Positions 17,105 through 26,788 are shown, numbered from the stretch's first letter. The stretch: 64,000 nt of DNA from Candidatus Hydrogenedentota bacterium (GCA_029552745.1 JAKPDK010000184.1:1-64000), one strand, 5' to 3'. The notes: generated from the letters alone by a model not told the origin. A program made the numbers and translations.

Positions 17105-18265
17105 GTGCGATTGATTATCGATGTCAGTTCAACCATGGATCACCCCCTGACAGGAGTAGGTTGGCGCACGTTCTATTTGGTCGACCACTTTCTGAAACTC
17201 AACTCCCGCTGGGATGTCTGTTTGTTTGCGGCACGTTCCAGAAAAACTCCTAGGGGTCAATTCCCTTTCAAAGAGGGCCACTCAAAAGCCGTTATTGTTC
17301 CCTATTTCAGACGCCTGAAAACCTTGCTTTGGCCAACGTGGGAGTTTCCGCCGATCGAATGGTTTTGCGGAAAAGCCGACCTCGTCCACGGTACGTTTCA
17401 CGATTTACCCGCATCCCGACACGCCCTCCGTTTGGTCACCGTACACGACCTGTCGTTTCTTCTCTATCCGGAAACGCACACCCCGAAAACGGTCGCGGTT
17501 CAAAAGCGGCTGATGGAACACGCCGTCCGCCATGCAGATGCTTTTGAAGCAGTATCCGAAAGCTGCAAGAGGGACCTTATGAACGTGTTCCACATCGCCC
17601 CCGAAAAAATCCACGTGGTGCCGGGTGGCGTCCATCTGGAAGAATGGCAGAATCCGTTCCATGAAGCCGACTTGGCTGCGTTGAAACGCAGACTAAACAT
17701 CACACGGGAATATTTTATTCATCTCGGCACAATCGAACCCCGCAAAAACTTACCCCGTTTGCTTGAAGCGTACGCCCGGATACGAGAACGATTTCATGAA
17801 TATCCCCAGCTTGTCCTCGCGGGCGCAAAAGGCTGGAAATCGGAGCTGACTCTAGAGGTGCTCGCCCAACACAACTTTGGCGAAGATGTCATCGTAACCG
17901 GATATATCCCTCGTTCCGATGCGGTTTTGCTGTTGCGTGGCGCCGCCGCTTGTGTTTATCCTTCTTTGTATGAAGGCTTTGGGTTGCCGGTCCTGGAAGC
18001 CATGGCTGCATGCGTACCCGTGATATGCTCCACTGCTTCAGCGTTGCGGGAGGTTTCCGACGGGCAGTGTATCTTTGTGGATCCCCTGAGTGTGGAGTCC
18101 ATAGAAGCCGGGTTGGATCTATTCTTGAACAAACGCGACCTGGCGAAAAAAAGAGCAGAATCCGCTTATCAACGCGCTAGAACCTACACGTGGGACTCAA
18201 GCGCAAAAAAACTCGCCGCTTTGTATGAGCTACTAATAACAAGGGGAAAAGATACGAGTGAATAA
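17105..18265 (+). CDS. Family 4 glycosyltransferase
   Basis: The 386-residue protein is a GT-B glycosyltransferase. The donor-binding half has HLGTIEPRKNLPRLLEAY, LAGAKGWKSE and YPSLYEGFGLPVLEAMA, the last holding the E-x7-E motif of retaining GT4 enzymes. The N-terminal half has LTGVGWRTF and LVTVHDLSFLLYPE. It would add a sugar to a lipid- or surface-linked glycan at the inner face of the membrane. Translation starts at a GTG; the gene overlaps the next by 8 bp. The sugar cannot be predicted. Confidence 0.92.
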   Translation: MRLIIDVSSTMDHPLTGVGWRTFYLVDHFLKLNSRWDVCLFAARSRKTPRGQFPFKEGHSKAVIVPYFRRLKTLLWPTWEFPPIEWFCGKADLVHGTFHDLPASRHALRLVTVHDLSFLLYPETHTPKTVAVQKRLMEHAVRHADAFEAVSESCKRDLMNVFHIAPEKIHVVPGGVHLEEWQNPFHEADLAALKRRLNITREYFIHLGTIEPRKNLPRLLEAYARIRERFHEYPQLVLAGAKGWKSELTLEVLAQHNFGEDVIVTGYIPRSDAVLLLRGAAACVYPSLYEGFGLPVLEAMAACVPVICSTASALREVSDGQCIFVDPLSVESIEAGLDLFLNKRDLAKKRAESAYQRARTYTWDSSAKKLAALYELLITRGKDTSE

Positions 18266-20318
18266 ATCAAAAACTCTCACCCAGAAAAATGCAAACGTTA
18301 CCTTCGTTGCCCTCTTGTTCCTTCTCGGCATAGTTATATTTCCTTGCGTTTTGGGAAACGCATACGGTGAATCATCCGGGCTTTCCTCCGTGGTGGACAA
18401 GTCGCACGTGGTGAGCCCAGAAACACCACCGCCTCAACCCGCGGAAAAAGTTGAGACGGCGCCACCCAGCGCCACGCTGACCCTGCGGGAAAAAGTCGCG
18501 CAACTCATGATTGTCACCCTACAGGGTGATCCGCTGCCGGACTCCCAAGACCTCCTTTTCCTCTCGCAATATCCGCCCGGCGGCATCGTACTCCCACGGC
18601 TTTCCCAACCGCGCATGACTGCCCGCTACGTCGCAACGCTGCGCGGTATAAAGAACCCTTCTAGGGTTTGGATTGCCGCAAACATGCACACGTTCCCAAA
18701 GTACAACTGGGGACCCGAGAATTACTTCCCGCCCATCCCTTCGCTTTTGTCTGTTGCGGCTTCAAATGACAATTCAGCTGCTAACGCATTGGGGATCGTC
18801 ATCGCAGAACTAATGAACACACTCGGCTTGGACGTTCATCTCGGACCTACGCTGGAACTCGCGCCCACCCTCCCCGAAAGTAAGGGTAACATCCAATGTT
18901 TGGGCAGTGTGCCCCAGTTCGCTGCAGATGCAGGTTGCGCGCTGATAGCAACGTTGAGCAGTCACGGTATTTTGCCCGTACCACTGGGATTCCCCGGGGG
19001 CGGCTATAACAAAACGCCAAAACAACCTGCCGTTCTTTCCACCCCTCGCCCCTTGCTCGAAGAACACGACCTGTTGCCCTACAGAAAAGCAATAGAACAA
19101 GGCGTAGCAATCATTCATGTGAGCAATACACTCGTTCCCACAATCGACCCTGCCAACGTGCCTGCAAGCCTTTCGCGTCCCGTGATGGTCGACCTCTTGC
19201 GAAATCAACTCGGATTTCAAGGAGTCGTCATTGCAGGTCCGATGGACGACGAGGACATAACAAGATATCGAGACGCCTCCGCTGCAGCACGTGCAGCGCT
19301 TGAAGCCGGCGCAGACATGATTCTATGGAACTCCGCAGGACAACGGGTCATGAAAACCATCGACCAAATTGTAATGGCGATACAGCGAGGCGAACTAGAC
19401 CAGGATATCGTGGAATCTGCGCTGCGCCGTGTGCAACAGGTGAAGCAAGACCACACGAGAGCAGCGACGGACCTTCCAAAAGCGACCCAGGCAGAAAAGA
19501 TAGAAAAAACAAGTAAGTACAGTGACGCCGCTTACAAAATCGAGCGAAAATCCATCACCCTTGTCCAAAATCGAAACAACGCACTTCCTCTCCAAAAAAC
19601 AAAAGCAATAACGGTAGGCATATGCGGTGTAATCGGTGTCAGCGAACTACAAAGCGCCTTGGAACGTTACTTGAAAAAAGTGCCCGTTCAGCCCATTACC
19701 ACGGCAAAGCACGGCGGAGATATTTACGATTTTGAAATTGACCGGGTGACTCGAGGCATCCAGGGTGCAGGAACAATTATTTGCATACTTACCTCCGACA
19801 TACGTCCCGCCGGTCAAACCCGCCTCATCAACGCCATCAAGATGAAAGGTCCACGGGTGGTGGTAGTGCTCGTTGGCTATCCCTCGTCTCTGCCACAACT
19901 ACAGACCGCCGATGCGATTGTGCTGGCATACTGCAACCCCGACGCCTTGGAAGAATCCATGCGTGCTGTCGCAGATGTCCTCATGGGTGAAGGGGCGCCG
20001 GGCATCTTTCAACCTGTCAGGGAACTACACTTTCAACTCGGCGTGCCCCAAAAACTTAACGCCCTGGATGTCATTCGTGTGCCTTCCGGCAGATTGCCCG
20101 TCAACTTGGAACCCCCATTTGTTGCCGGGCTGGTTGTACAATACGACCCGTCCAAAGCCGTAAAAAAGGTCGAATGGGATTTCGGTGACAAGGAACGAAT
20201 GAAAGGGGTTGAAGTTGAAAAGGTCTACAACGCCCCAGGCTCGTATATCATTACCCTTACGTTGATAGATTCCAAGAACGACACCGTACAACAGACATTT
20301 CCTGCCATCGTGGAATAA
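18258..20318 (+). CDS. Exported GH3-like protein with degenerate active site and C-terminal PKD domain
   Basis: The 686-residue protein has an N-terminal membrane segment or signal (FVALLFLLGIVIFPCVLG), a Pro-rich linker, a GH3-type barrel from about residue 75 (LREKVAQLMIVTL, GGIVLPR), an alpha/beta region from about 420, and a terminal PKD-like domain (WDFGD, APGSYIITLTLID). The barrel resembles beta-N-acetylhexosaminidases of the NagZ type. However, the KHFPGHG site reads PLGFPGGG (242-249), the downstream Asp-x-His dyad is missing, and the nucleophile loop normally GVVISDD reads GVVIAGP (322-328). It is therefore probably a non-catalytic, sugar-binding or structural relative. It overlaps the GT4 gene. 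Confidence 0.85.
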   Translation: MNKSKTLTQKNANVTFVALLFLLGIVIFPCVLGNAYGESSGLSSVVDKSHVVSPETPPPQPAEKVETAPPSATLTLREKVAQLMIVTLQGDPLPDSQDLLFLSQYPPGGIVLPRLSQPRMTARYVATLRGIKNPSRVWIAANMHTFPKYNWGPENYFPPIPSLLSVAASNDNSAANALGIVIAELMNTLGLDVHLGPTLELAPTLPESKGNIQCLGSVPQFAADAGCALIATLSSHGILPVPLGFPGGGYNKTPKQPAVLSTPRPLLEEHDLLPYRKAIEQGVAIIHVSNTLVPTIDPANVPASLSRPVMVDLLRNQLGFQGVVIAGPMDDEDITRYRDASAAARAALEAGADMILWNSAGQRVMKTIDQIVMAIQRGELDQDIVESALRRVQQVKQDHTRAATDLPKATQAEKIEKTSKYSDAAYKIERKSITLVQNRNNALPLQKTKAITVGICGVIGVSELQSALERYLKKVPVQPITTAKHGGDIYDFEIDRVTRGIQGAGTIICILTSDIRPAGQTRLINAIKMKGPRVVVVLVGYPSSLPQLQTADAIVLAYCNPDALEESMRAVADVLMGEGAPGIFQPVRELHFQLGVPQKLNALDVIRVPSGRLPVNLEPPFVAGLVVQYDPSKAVKKVEWDFGDKERMKGVEVEKVYNAPGSYIITLTLIDSKNDTVQQTFPAIVE

Positions 20319-20333
20319 AATGCGCCAAGAAAC

Positions 20334-23300
20334 ATGAGAAGAACGAGCATGCCCGGTTATCATCGAAGGACATGGCTGATTGCCGTATGTTGGGCAGTCT
20401 TTCTTCCTGTCTTTAGCGAACAACCAAGCTTGAAATGGGAGTTTCGCGCACAAACCAATCTTTATGCGTCACCGCTCGTCGCAGACGTTCATTCCTCGCC
20501 AGGGCTTGAGACTATCATCAGCGACAGTGAGGCACGGTCCCTGCGTTGTATAAGCGCCCAGGGCACGGAACTGTGGTCGTTTCATCCCGGTTGGAAAAAA
20601 CGACTGACCGCCAGTGCCGCCCTTTCTTTCACTGCACGTCCTGGCAAAGGAACTCTCGCAATCGCCAACCCCGATGGCACGCTCTACGTGCTCGACGCCG
20701 AATCGGGCGCCAGCCTCTGGAAAAAAGAAATTGGAAAAATGGAATGGTCATCTCCCATGTGGGTAGATCTGAACAACGACCAAGTGGATGAACTCGTCGT
20801 TCCCACAGAAACAGACGGCATAACCGTCTTCCGCGCCGATGGCGAGTTGCTTTGGAAACGCACGCAAACAAACGATGGAATAACCTGGAACATTCAAGCC
20901 CCTGCGGCGGCAGGAGATGTTGATGGCGACAACGTCAAAGAAGTCTTTGCAATCACCTCTTCCACCATAATTTGCGTGAATCAAGACGGTACCCTCCGAT
21001 GGGCATACAGTCCCGGACACGAGATGATTGGCGCCCCGACAGTGGGAAGACTCAAAAAAGATGCCGGTTACACCGTGCTCGCTGTATCGCGCAAAGAAAA
21101 CCTACTCCACATCGTTGATGCTCCAAGCGGCATTCCGCTTCACACCGTAGCATTACTCGGAACCCCCGACCTTTACGCTGCCTCATCCATTGCGGTAGGA
21201 GACCTCGTCGTTGACGATTCTAATGAGTCTGAAATCGTTCTTGGCGATGGGCTAGGCAACATATATTGCTTTTCCGCTAATGCAAAACTACTTTGGACGT
21301 ACAAAACGGAAAAAGCAGCCTCTGTATGTTGCACTCTCGGAGATGTTGACAGAGACGGAATCGCAGAAGTACTCGGGGGCGGCGCTGACCACTATCTGTA
21401 TTGCCTTTCCTATGCGGGGAAATTCCTGTGGCGTTTTGGAGTAGATTTGCGTATCGTTCATTCTCCTACCCTTGCCGACATCGACCTAGACGGGAAGACG
21501 GAGATCCTCTTCGGCGCGAGCGATGGAAAACTCAGGTGCCTCGCTACAGAAGGGTGCGCCAGACACGAATATGCTACGTTCCCCGCGCGACGTTTCGACA
21601 ACGCCCAGACTGGATTCGTTCCTGAAATAACTCCTCTGGAACAACGCTTGCCTGTCGTGCACGAAGAATCATTACTGAGGAATCCGACGTTTACCCAAAC
21701 ATATGCTCAAAACGAACATGTCCCCGGTTCCCAAGAAAAACCTATCGAGTGGATTGCAGAAACACCTAACAACGGGGAATGGTCTCTGCGATTCAACGGA
21801 AACACTCCTGCTGGCATTACCACGCAGGCTCGCGACGCCGAATTCCAAGTCTCATCTGTCCCGGTGCAGTTATCCCCCAATACCGTCCGTGTCAAAGCCG
21901 CCGTACGATGCAACAAAGAATCCGCGAGTGCCTTCCTAGAATGGCTCGGAACCCAGGGCGTCCTTATGCAAACCCCACTTACCATTCAAAATGCGGAAGT
22001 CGCTTCAACGACTGACACATGTCAATATTGCCTTTTCGCCGAACAATCACGGCCGCTTTTTGCAGATGCCGTCCGTCTGATATTGAAAACCCAACCAGGC
22101 ACCTCGGTAGCGTGGGAACAAGCTGAAATTCAGACGGTTTCTCGTTTTCCCAAAACAGTTGAAATCCTGACAAATCAAGTGGGCTACGATCTCGACGCGC
22201 CAAAACGGTTCGTTGTGCAGACAAACTTCAATTCTTCGAACGCCATTTTTCAAGTATTGACAAAAGACGGAAAAGTGGCTCTTGAAAAGAATCTAATCGC
22301 TAAAGGACGTATTATCGGCGCCTATGGACAAGACTGGGGATCGGAGTATTGGCAAGGAGATTTCACAGAACTCAATACCCCGGGCGACTACAGCCTGAAA
22401 GTGATCGTCGGCGACACGGCTGCGCTTTCCCAACCTGTCCAAATCGGCAAAGACCTACTTTGGCAAAACACCGCCCGCCTCGCTTATCGGTTTTTCTATT
22501 TCCAGCGCTGCGGCACAGAAGTCCCAGGCTACCACAAGCCTTGCCATCTCGACGACGCCGTCTCCGCGGACGGCACCCAGCTCGACCTCACCGGGGGCTG
22601 GCACGACGCCGGCGATTACAACAAGTACCATAACGCACCTTATCTCTATGGGCTTGTTCGCGCGTATCAAATAATGACGGAAACCCCCAAGAACGACGAC
22701 CAAAAACAGAAATTAACTGAGTTCTTCGAAGAAATCCTCTGGGGCGCGGAACATGTGTACAAAATGGTTGCCCCCGACGGTTCGGCATACGGTCCCATCA
22801 CCAGCGGCTACGGATTTTGGGGACCCCCGGAGATAGAAACGGATAACATTCCTAACACGGGGGACGAAAGACCTATCTCCGGCGCCGAGAAAGGCCATGA
22901 CCCCGTGCATCACGCCGCCGCTTTGGCAAAAATCGCCCTCTGGGATGTGCCACATCGTTCCGCGTATCTCGAGGCTGCCCGCAAGGGCTTCACCTGGCGG
23001 GAACAACAGGGGAAAAAGGACGTTTACCAGCTAAGCATCGCGTTGGACCTCTGTGAACTGACTCAAGAAAATCATTATGCAGAATCTGCCAAACGACTAT
23101 TTGAAGAAAATGCGGACAAGTGGCTCAACGCCTTACCCCTGAATTCGCTGGAGTATAGTTATCTCGTCGACGCCGTAAGAAAGTACGACAAACTGTTCCG
23201 GCAAGACCACAGCCAAAAGGTGGCGACAGCTGTCATACAACAAGCCGACCGCCTTCTGGAGCGTGCGGACAATCCATTCGGTATACTTACATTCGGCGAC

Positions 23301-23750
23301 AAAGAAAAATCCAACTTTTTCCATACACCCGAACAGTCCGAGCAATGGCATATCGGCACGAATAGCCATCTTTTAAATGCGGCGGCGGGTGTTGCCCTCG
23401 CCTGTCGTTTCGATCGTAAACCAGCGTATTGCATTTTCCTTTATGATCAGCTCAATTGGATTTTCGGCGTTAATCCATTTGGGATTTGTATGATGGAAGG
23501 CGCCGGGATACATCATTTACCCTCGTATCACAATCGCCTCACTTTTGCGGGTGTTCCACGTGGCGCCGTGCCAGGTGGGATTGTCAACGGCGTGACTTAC
23601 CGAGGTGTTGGCGATGATCGCCCCTACTTGGATTTACGAGGTGTGGACATTCCCGATTTCGAGCCCAACGAGTTTTGGTTGCCCCACAACACGGCGTATC
23701 TGAATGTCCTGGCAAACATAAGCTACATACAAACGGGGTGGGCAGAATGA
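20334..23750 (+). CDS. Secreted PQQ/FG-GAP propeller fused to family 9 glycoside hydrolase
   Basis: This 1138-residue protein has a signal peptide (TWLIAVCWAVFLPVFS), then a beta-propeller to about residue 430 with alternating PQQ-like strands and calcium loops (DLNNDQVDE, DVDGDNVKE, DVDRDGIAE, DIDLDGKTE). A linking beta region follows, then an Ig-like cellulase domain (ILTNQVGYDLDAPKRFVV) and a GH9 catalytic domain. GH9 hallmarks are GGWHDAGDYNKY with the catalytic Asp residues, WIFGVNPFG, the His region HHLPSYHNR, and FEPNEFWLPHNTAY with the general-acid Glu. GH9 enzymes hydrolyse beta-1,4 glucans or related polymers by inversion. Its stop overlaps the next ATG. Confidence 0.9.
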   Translation: MRRTSMPGYHRRTWLIAVCWAVFLPVFSEQPSLKWEFRAQTNLYASPLVADVHSSPGLETIISDSEARSLRCISAQGTELWSFHPGWKKRLTASAALSFTARPGKGTLAIANPDGTLYVLDAESGASLWKKEIGKMEWSSPMWVDLNNDQVDELVVPTETDGITVFRADGELLWKRTQTNDGITWNIQAPAAAGDVDGDNVKEVFAITSSTIICVNQDGTLRWAYSPGHEMIGAPTVGRLKKDAGYTVLAVSRKENLLHIVDAPSGIPLHTVALLGTPDLYAASSIAVGDLVVDDSNESEIVLGDGLGNIYCFSANAKLLWTYKTEKAASVCCTLGDVDRDGIAEVLGGGADHYLYCLSYAGKFLWRFGVDLRIVHSPTLADIDLDGKTEILFGASDGKLRCLATEGCARHEYATFPARRFDNAQTGFVPEITPLEQRLPVVHEESLLRNPTFTQTYAQNEHVPGSQEKPIEWIAETPNNGEWSLRFNGNTPAGITTQARDAEFQVSSVPVQLSPNTVRVKAAVRCNKESASAFLEWLGTQGVLMQTPLTIQNAEVASTTDTCQYCLFAEQSRPLFADAVRLILKTQPGTSVAWEQAEIQTVSRFPKTVEILTNQVGYDLDAPKRFVVQTNFNSSNAIFQVLTKDGKVALEKNLIAKGRIIGAYGQDWGSEYWQGDFTELNTPGDYSLKVIVGDTAALSQPVQIGKDLLWQNTARLAYRFFYFQRCGTEVPGYHKPCHLDDAVSADGTQLDLTGGWHDAGDYNKYHNAPYLYGLVRAYQIMTETPKNDDQKQKLTEFFEEILWGAEHVYKMVAPDGSAYGPITSGYGFWGPPEIETDNIPNTGDERPISGAEKGHDPVHHAAALAKIALWDVPHRSAYLEAARKGFTWREQQGKKDVYQLSIALDLCELTQENHYAESAKRLFEENADKWLNALPLNSLEYSYLVDAVRKYDKLFRQDHSQKVATAVIQQADRLLERADNPFGILTFGDKEKSNFFHTPEQSEQWHIGTNSHLLNAAAGVALACRFDRKPAYCIFLYDQLNWIFGVNPFGICMMEGAGIHHLPSYHNRLTFAGVPRGAVPGGIVNGVTYRGVGDDRPYLDLRGVDIPDFEPNEFWLPHNTAYLNVLANISYIQTGWAE

Positions 23751-24619
23751 ACCCATCGGACGACACACCTGTGGTCTACACCAATGAAAAAGGAACGGTA
23801 CGAATCCTTGTTATCGCTGATCTTCACACCAACGTGACAGAAGAGGCGAACCGCAAAACGTGGCGGGACGTTCGATCGTTTATTTCTTCCACAAAACCCC
23901 ATCTACTCGTAGTTCTTGGAGACGTGTGGTGCGGTGATGACCAAGCGCATGAAGCCTCTGACTGGATGAACCGTGACCTCGCTTTGCTCGGTTCTCTTGG
24001 AGTGCCTTGGGCGTTTGTCTGGGGCAACCACGACTATGGCATCGATACCTATTGGGGCAACAAGGCGATCTCGGATACCCCCAATTCGTTGATGCCCGAA
24101 AACACTTACAATGGCAATTACCGCGTCCAAATCGCCGAATCCAAATCAGACGGCAGACTGCTATGGGACCTTTATGTCCTCAATTCCCACACCTGGAGTC
24201 TCTTGCCGGAAGATGTGATGTGGTTCGAACAGGAGTCCCAACGCCTTTACGCCACCCGCGGCAGACTCGTGCCTGCAATGGTCTTCTTTCATATTCCACT
24301 GGAACAGTTTGAAACGGCGCGATCGTCCGGACGTTTCAATGGCGAAGCAAACGAAGAAGTTGGTTATTGGGGGAACACAGCGTCGCTTGGTCAACCGATC
24401 ATACGAACAAGGAACGTGCGCGCGTGTTTTGTGGGGCACAGTCATGCCAACGATTTCTCCTTTACACAAGACGGGATTCTCTTCAGTTATGCACGCGCAA
24501 CAGGTTACGGCGGTTATGGAGAGAAACATCTGCAAAAGGGGGCAAAGCTAATCCTAGGTAAAGGAGCCGACATCAAGTGCAAAACCCTGTTTGCGCGCAA
24601 TACCACAACGTCTGTATAA
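23747..24619 (+). CDS. Calcineurin-like metallophosphoesterase
   Basis: The protein has about 290 residues and the full metal-binding set: IADLHTN (usually DxH), VLGDVWCGDD (GD), WGNHDYG (GNHD), FHIPLEQF (the single His) and FVGHSHANDF (GHxH). It resembles Dcr2- or purple-acid-like phosphodiesterases. No signal peptide is seen from the chosen ATG, which overlaps the GH9 stop as ATGA and has GGGTGGG before it. The substrate is unknown; linkage with a glycan hydrolase suggests removal of phosphate from a glycan or metabolite, which is inference. Confidence 0.9.
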   Translation: MNPSDDTPVVYTNEKGTVRILVIADLHTNVTEEANRKTWRDVRSFISSTKPHLLVVLGDVWCGDDQAHEASDWMNRDLALLGSLGVPWAFVWGNHDYGIDTYWGNKAISDTPNSLMPENTYNGNYRVQIAESKSDGRLLWDLYVLNSHTWSLLPEDVMWFEQESQRLYATRGRLVPAMVFFHIPLEQFETARSSGRFNGEANEEVGYWGNTASLGQPIIRTRNVRACFVGHSHANDFSFTQDGILFSYARATGYGGYGEKHLQKGAKLILGKGADIKCKTLFARNTTTSV

Positions 24620-24653
24620 CCTAATCCATGACCATTTTCGTAAAGGAACCCCT

Positions 24654-25826
24654 ATGAAAGCCGAAATCATTATGATAGGTACGGAGCTTTTGCTCGGTCA
24701 GATCGTCGATACAAATGCCGCCTACATGGCAAAAACATTGGCAAACAACGGCGTCGACCTTTATTTCAAAACTACCGTTGGAGACAATCGAGAACGAATT
24801 ATCACCGTGCTCGACACCGCTCTCAATCGTGCCGACGTAGTTTTGACCTCGGGTGGGTTAGGACCCACCGAAGACGATATCACACGGGAGTGCATTGCCG
24901 AGCTGACTGGACGCCCTCTCGAGTTTCGGACCGACCTTTATGAACAACTTGCCGCTCGCTTTGCACGCATGAAACGCCCGATGACCGATAACAACCGTAA
25001 ACAAGCGTTTGCCCCGCAAGGTGCAATTCCTATCCCAAATCCGCACGGCACAGCGCCCGGCTTGATAGTCGAGGATACGCGCGGCGTCATCATTTCCATG
25101 CCGGGCGTTCCCCGGGAACTCATCCCCATGCTCGACGACCAAGTCATCCCCTACTTGATAAGAAGATTTAACATCCAAGAACGCCTCTTTTGCCGCGTTC
25201 TGAAAGTCTGCGGCATCGGAGAGTCCCGAATTGACGCTGTCATCGGGGACCTCATTCAAGAGTCCAACAATCCCAAAATCGGTTTGCTTGCGTCTCCAGA
25301 TGCCGTCCGGATTCGTTTGTCTGCGAAAGCCAAATCGAAGGAAGAAGCAGAACAACTCTTGGACGAGCTTCATAAAAAAATCGAGGAACGTTTGCCTCAC
25401 GGTATCATGGGCATAGACGACGACACCTTGGAAATGGTATTTGACCGTTTGCTGCAGTCCAAGAGTTGGACGCTCGCTGTTGCTGAAACCTCCACGGGGG
25501 GATTGCTGGCTCACAGATTGACGGTGGCAAAAGCTTCCCAGTTTCGGGGAGGCATCGTGCTCCCGGTCAATTCTCCAGAAAACCAACACAAGGACTTCGA
25601 CCTCATCGCTGGTAGTTTGCGTGAAAGGTTTAACGCTGACTGTTCTTTGATCCTCCTTTCGGACATTCAACAGAATATGTCGCAGGTAGAATGGCGAACT
25701 CCGAAAGACTGCACCAAATGGCAATATGGGTTCGCCTCGCCGGATGACATCAATGCAGCCCGCTGCGCCGTCATTGCGCTGGAGCACGTGCGTAGAAATT
25801 TACTCGGTGTGGTGGACGACGTATGA
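24654..25826 (+). CDS. cinA: CinA-family protein with divergent C-terminal domain
   Basis: The 390-residue protein has the N-terminal molybdopterin-binding-like domain of CinA: IIMIGTELLLGQIVDTNA, LTSGGLGPTEDD, MPGVPREL. In the family this domain acts as an ADP-ribose pyrophosphatase-like or COG1058 enzyme. The C-terminal nicotinamide-nucleotide amidase domain is recognisable (TLAVAETSTGGLLAHRLT) but reads ETSTGG where the family usually has ESCTGG. The segment after it lacks the usual GGVVAYSNxxK signature. Deamidase activity is therefore doubtful. The start is the ATG behind AAAGGA, 34 bp after the phosphoesterase. Confidence 0.88.
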   Translation: MKAEIIMIGTELLLGQIVDTNAAYMAKTLANNGVDLYFKTTVGDNRERIITVLDTALNRADVVLTSGGLGPTEDDITRECIAELTGRPLEFRTDLYEQLAARFARMKRPMTDNNRKQAFAPQGAIPIPNPHGTAPGLIVEDTRGVIISMPGVPRELIPMLDDQVIPYLIRRFNIQERLFCRVLKVCGIGESRIDAVIGDLIQESNNPKIGLLASPDAVRIRLSAKAKSKEEAEQLLDELHKKIEERLPHGIMGIDDDTLEMVFDRLLQSKSWTLAVAETSTGGLLAHRLTVAKASQFRGGIVLPVNSPENQHKDFDLIAGSLRERFNADCSLILLSDIQQNMSQVEWRTPKDCTKWQYGFASPDDINAARCAVIALEHVRRNLLGVVDDV

Positions 25827-26290
25827 CCATGACGATGTATATCGGAAAAACGCTGAGACTCGTCGCGGCCGTAATTCTTGCCTCGTCGATGCTTTTCGGT
25901 TGCGCAACCATACGACCGCCCAAAGGCGCCCGTTATATGGAAAAGACCATGGAAACGACCGGTTACTGCCCTTGTAAAAAATGCACCGGGTGGCGCAGAA
26001 CTTGGTATGGAAAACCCGTGTACGCTTACGGACCCAACGAAGGCAAATACAAACCCGTTGGTGTAACAGCAAGCGGCACAAAAGCCCGAAAAGGCACCAT
26101 TGCAGCAGACACTACGGTGTTCCCTTTTGGGACAATCATGTTCATCCCAGGATACGGATATGGCAGCGTGGAAGACCGCGGGTCAGCGATTACAAACGAT
26201 CACATAGACCTTTTTTTCCGAAGACACAGCGATGCCGTAAAATGGGGAAAACAGGTCAAACCTGTGCGAATCTGGTTGCCCCAGAAATGA
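25823..26290 (+). CDS. 3D-domain lipoprotein (MltA/RlpA-like fold)
   Basis: The 155-residue protein has a lipoprotein signal with lipobox MLFGC and a C-terminal 3D domain: GVTASGTKARKGTIAAD, PFGTIMFIPGYG, VEDRGSAI, HIDLFF and AVKWGK. The Asp residues in VEDRG and HIDLF are those for which the domain is named. Such domains are double-psi barrels in lytic transglycosylases and Rpf-related proteins that act on peptidoglycan. A CPCKKC cluster near residue 50 is common in this subgroup. The start overlaps the cinA stop by 4 bp. It would sit in a membrane facing the periplasm. Confidence 0.88.
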   Translation: MTMTMYIGKTLRLVAAVILASSMLFGCATIRPPKGARYMEKTMETTGYCPCKKCTGWRRTWYGKPVYAYGPNEGKYKPVGVTASGTKARKGTIAADTTVFPFGTIMFIPGYGYGSVEDRGSAITNDHIDLFFRRHSDAVKWGKQVKPVRIWLPQK

Positions 26291-26343
26291 CGAAATACAC
26301 GACACTCTGCCAAACGTTATAAAGAAGGACAAGGAAACAAGAT

Positions 26344-26772
26344 ATGGACACACCAAACGAAGTAGCGGAACAACAACCTGAACAAAAACCTGCAGCGGCA
26401 CCAAGAAAAAGTCCTCTCGCATTTCGGATTATCTTGTATTCCGTGCTGGTGGTAGTAATCGTAGGCGCCGTCCTGTATTGGACGAGGGTGCTTTACTACG
26501 AGCGCGGACTGCGTGAGTACGCCGTGGAACTTATCATCAGAGGAAATCAAGATGACCTATTCCCCATAAAGGAAGGGGAAACCTCTGCCAGCCCAGAGGT
26601 GCAGGTAACGTGTTCGTTTGATCCGTTTTTGATCGGCGAACCTGTCGGGAAAATCCGTCTAACCGTAAGACCAGCGTCTGATTCAAATATAGAGTCAGAT
26701 TACACCATCGCTTACATCTGTTCATACAAGGATGGCGTCTGGAAAGACATAGAAAGCTACCACGAACACTGA
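26344..26772 (+). CDS. Single-pass membrane protein of unknown function
   Basis: The 142-residue protein has a polar, Gln/Glu/Pro-rich N-terminus of about 27 residues, one transmembrane helix (RIILYSVLVVVIVGAVLYW), and a beta-rich C-terminal domain of about 90 residues (VQVTCSFDPFLIGEPVGKIRLTV). An AAGGA site precedes the ATG. It is the last gene of the operon and is followed by a terminator. I do not recognise a family. Confidence 0.78.
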   Translation: MDTPNEVAEQQPEQKPAAAPRKSPLAFRIILYSVLVVVIVGAVLYWTRVLYYERGLREYAVELIIRGNQDDLFPIKEGETSASPEVQVTCSFDPFLIGEPVGKIRLTVRPASDSNIESDYTIAYICSYKDGVWKDIESYHEH

Positions 26773-26788
26773 AAAAGACTTCAATTGG

